NCBI GenBank assembly: GCA_963920765.1
Contig: OY987252.1
Span: 1,552,501-1,616,500 of the forward strand
From: Ulota crispa
Lineage: Eukaryota; Streptophyta; Bryopsida; Orthotrichales; Orthotrichaceae
Direction: 5' to 3'
DNA length: 64,000 bases
The notes beneath the pieces are model-generated. The model saw nothing but the letters and a program-made list of their open reading frames with translations, did no database searches and was not told where the DNA came from. The position numbers were made by a program, and so were the translations under genes. Shown here in pieces: positions 60,457-64,000 of this stretch (positions within the stretch are counted from its first letter, which is position 1; every line of letters begins with the position of its first letter).

Positions 60457-63400
60457 ATGTTTTTGAAGAATCATGGACAACGTTGGTAGATCAAACAAAC
60501 AATCCAATTACAATGAGAAAATCACAAAATTGCAGCAAGGCAAATGGATGCTGACAAAATTTTGGGAGACCAAGGCCTATAAGAGAGGTTGGTGTGCGTG
60601 AAAGGCTGAGGTCTAGACTAGAAAGGTCTCCGCACCCTGAGGAGATTCAATGAGAGATGATCCATGACAAGGGTTATGGAGGCAAAACAAAATCAAATTT
60701 TTTTTTTGCAAAGTGTAATGCATAGCAGTGCAAAGTCCTAATCAAACAACCTACAAGTGGCAAGGGTACCCAACGATGGGAATACTAAGAATTACATTGC
60801 ACATGACAATCAAACGGTTACTACAAATGCTCATGGTCAATGCAAAACCAAGAGCGTAGCTGCTGAAGAACATGTGCAGCAGTAGATTACAACAACAGAA
60901 GAGCACGGATTGTCGGATGAAAACATTATGACTCATCTGTTTGTAAAGAAACTCATGGACCAATTAGCAACTTATCAAGCAATGTAGGAAGGAGCCAATG
61001 TTACTCATAACCCAAGGGCGGAGCCATCAATTCACATAGTTATGTCAACAATCGAGTTAAAATTGTTTTTGGAAGACAAAAGACCAGTCTCCCGAGAAGT
61101 CCAAAGAATTTTTTTAGAATCAGGAGTGCAGTCACAACCAAGAGATGAGAGATTAACTTCTCAGGAAGTCCATGTCACTAGGGCCCAAGCAGAGGTGGAG
61201 AGAGCAGGTGCAGGGAATATGATATCACCTATCAATACTGATATTGTCATTTCACCGTCCAAATTGCAAATGTTGCCAGAGGTACATATACAAGGTGACA
61301 TATACACTTGTTATTCTTTCAAGCATGTCTATCACAATTTTTGTATTAAACAAAAATCTTACATGTGATGGAGTGTTGTAAATGTACACATAATGGGCTG
61401 TTTTGCTAAGAACTTTGTATACCCTAGGAAAGTTTTGCTTGCATGACAGTACGTATACTACTATTTTAAATAGTCAATATTTGATGCTAAAAGAATGAGT
61501 GGAATTAGTAGTTCCAATTTTTAGCTGTGCAAAGTTAGTTGTGAGTGTTGGTATGTGATTGTTATCCCTTTTTTTAAATTATGAAGGTTTGTAGTTACAT
61601 AAAATTATCAAAACTTCATGTGAAAATAATAATGGAAATTAAAAGTAGTTGCTCAATGCAAGAAAGGGTGAAGGACCACTTGCATAGAAACGTGGAACAA
61701 TGTGGATGTGTTCAATCAATTTGAATTGTGATTGTCTTTTTGTTAAAGAGGTTGATAGCAAACATTATGTTCTCAAAATCCAAAAAACAAACTTGTCTAT
61801 GATAATGTAGAGACTGATGTGGACATTGCAAGCATAATATACTGTTGCATTTAATTTTTTTGTAGGGCAACACAATGGTTGCAGTGCAAGGACGCACGTC
61901 TAGAATGGGGAGAAGAACACGCTTTCAGAGGAAGGGCAAGTGTACAATTTGATGTTTTCCATACACATAATCCAAATATTGGTTATGTTTGAGTGGAAAA
62001 GAGAGTAACATCGGTTGTTGAGATCAAATAGCTTGTTTCAACATATCCTATATGTGTAGTTTTTTCGTACATCAACCTAGTCTACCTTGACTTAATCAGC
62101 CAGGCACATCAAACCTTGTAGGTTTTACCAAATTAGGTTTAAATGTCATATAGGTGGTCTAGATTTAATAGAAATTACTGCAGTATATGTGTTTTTGAAG
62201 ACTCATAAATGTATTCACCAAGTATATATCCATTACTAGTATCTAATGTTATTGGCAATATATGTTGTTTTAATATATATTTGGACAATTTGTAATGTTT
62301 GGAATTTTGGATTGATATTTACGTGGATTAAGAAATATAGACATAATAAAAAAATGGTGTACAAGTGTTAAAAATATGGCTTGCCACTTATCATGAACAT
62401 GAACAACCACAATTATCACACCCATATCCAATATAGCATGTGGTTCTATAATCTCAAATTAATATTGAAAAAGTGAAAACACGTGTGTAGCTTGAATTGA
62501 TGAAGTTTGATGTACTTGTTTGGATAGAAATTTTGATATTAATTAATGATGTGGCATGACAGCATGGAAAAAAGGACAATGACATTGTTGTGTAAATAGT
62601 ATGACGTGGATGCAATAATCTACCATGTTCTGGAAAAAATATGGACACCCACTAATGTGGAATTGTAATCAATAATACTGAAAAAACAAGAAAAACTAAT
62701 TGTTTCAACGCCCAAATTAGGGCATCTAGATTGACTGGTTAGTTGACACAAATCCATCATTTCTTTGTTGTTTTGGTGTATGTTTTCCTTGTAGTGATAA
62801 GAAGAAATGCTAGTACTTAATTAGCTCTAGACGGGTTAATATGAAAACAACAAAATAAAGAAGAAAAAGGAGGATGATGTCTAGGCTTAACTGGCCCTAG
62901 ATTAGTTAGTACAAGGACAAACAATGAAAACACAAGAGAAAATCCACAGCTAATGCCTTGAAGGGACCCCCAGGTCCTTCAAGGCCTACTTCTATAATCT
63001 ACACAAGAAAAAAGGCTTCAAAAACATTGTGGACACAAAAATAGACTAGAATATATTCCAAAGGACTCAAAACTTCAATGCAATAACAAGAGGCTCCTTA
63101 CAACTAATGGAGGTGGAATGGGAGAGAAGAGAGGCTCTTTTGTACATTCCCAAGGCCCTCTTCTCAAATTTACCTCTTGATACTTTAGACAATTACCTAA
63201 TTCTACCCTAAATAGTCAAAAATAGCTAAAAATTATAAATATTGATTGCAAAAAAACTAACCTTAGGAGAACAATTTCAGATCACAAACAAACGGTGCCA
63301 TTGGCTTCATGAGGGCCAAATTAGTTGGCTTAGATATGTGACATTGCTATATGCGGTATTCAAATCATTGCTAATTTATAATGACCATACATAAAGGGAA

Positions 63401-63818
63401 GAAATAAAATTCTAATTAAGAAAATTTACCTCTTTTGACCCTTCTAATTTCATTACCTTGCACAAAAATATTGTGGGAGCCAAAAAGCGCTCCTTGCTTA
63501 TCTAAATTAGGCATTGTCTCTTTGCATAATGCAATCAACGCTTGGAAAGTAGCCGGAAAGTAGTCGTGGTCACTCGTTGGGGCACTTGTTGCAATCAAGA
63601 TCTTTTGAAATTTGTTAAGGAGCTTTGGAAACTTTGAAAATTGTATCTAGAATTTTGGCAGGATTTTACCGCTGAATGCCAAATTCCTGCAATTTTTAAA
63701 ACATAAAATTAACTAGTTAATCATCTAGAATCAATTCTTCCACAACGCGGAAGGATCCAAGAATTTTGTGGATACTCTCATGGAGGTCCACAAAACAAAA
63801 ATAACCTTAATTAAAACT
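60457..63818. other. Mostly non-coding right-hand region
   Basis: A 108-codon ATG frame at 61042-61368 (FLEDKRPVSREVQRIFLESG) may be a downstream remnant of the 59869 gene. No other gene is recognised. An imperfect direct repeat of about 60-70 bases, with CTCTAGACGGGTTA- and CCCTAGATTAGTTA-like cores, occurs near 62825 and 62899. Confidence 0.4.
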
Positions 63819-63990
63819 AATGATACAAGGTCAAAGTGCGTTAAGACAACTTTGCCTTTAAGCTCTCGGCAGATAATCATGTCAAGAAAAGTAAAAAAGC
63901 CAATGATGCACAATCAAAGTGAATTAAGCCGGCTTTGCCATTAAGCTCTCGATAGATATTCATGCCAAAAAAAGTAGTTAAGCTAAACTA
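63819..63990. repeat. Imperfect tandem duplication, 83-base period
   Basis: The unit beginning AATGATACAAGGTCAAAGTG at 63819 is repeated from 63902 as AATGATGCACAATCAAAGTG, and both share TTTAAGCTCTCG- or ATTAAGCTCTCG-like cores. The array reaches almost to the window edge and may continue outside. Confidence 0.75.
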
Positions 63991-64000
63991 CTAAAGCTAT

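Overview
The window is nuclear DNA of a land plant. The evidence is one intact multi-exon gene for a plant MSI4/FVE-type WD40 protein, with short spliceosomal introns of about 140-1000 bases, set in AT-rich DNA dominated by plant-type transposable elements (Stowaway-like MITEs, Ty1/copia, long LTR-like units). I cannot place the species. The divergence from the flowering-plant FVE sequences I know, together with a fungal-looking Tc1 element, leans towards a non-flowering lineage (lycophyte, fern or bryophyte); this is inference only.

Layout. 1-5.4 kb: AT-rich intergenic DNA with a 259-base MITE and a recurrent CAATTG-centred motif. 5.4-10.7 kb: the MSI4/FVE homologue on the + strand, 15 exons that splice in frame to 458 codons, with a 419-base Stowaway-like MITE in its largest intron. 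11.9-13.5 kb: a dead Tc1-family (DD34E) transposon with IR/DR-type ends. 13.7-14.7 kb: a fold-back element. 18.2-21.5 kb: the 5' half of a Ty1/copia retrotransposon (primer site, gag, zinc knuckle, protease, integrase), itself interrupted by a 730-base TIR element. 22.7-23.4 kb: a broken RING-finger gene on the - strand. 26.3-26.6 kb: a 26-base minisatellite.

28.5-44.6 kb: two almost identical 3.65-kb units (A and B) in inverted orientation, 8.8 kb apart. Each carries one long reading frame (617 codons including the final stop and an early in-frame UAG present in both copies). Unit B has a perfect 5-bp target duplication, so it is an independent insertion that looks like an LTR or a retrotransposon derivative. 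Between and beyond the units (32.1-40.9 and 44.6-53.1 kb) lies decayed coding DNA: an unrecognised - strand gene, an unrecognised + strand gene of about 2.7 kb, and an FCP1/SCP-like phosphatase domain lacking catalytic aspartates.

The most unusual signal is in this same territory. About 31 copies of a short near-palindrome centred on GGGATCCC (typical form ATTGGGGGATCCCCCAAT or ATCAAGGGATCCCTTGAT) are scattered and clustered from 35.3 to 53.1 kb, apart from the inserted unit B. I did not notice them elsewhere in the window.

53.1-64 kb: AT-rich DNA with a 195-codon open frame of unknown family at 59.9 kb and an 83-base tandem duplication at the right edge. Apart from the MSI4/FVE gene, nothing here looks like a working host gene. 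Some long frames listed below open with a non-ATG codon, and this is stated where it matters.
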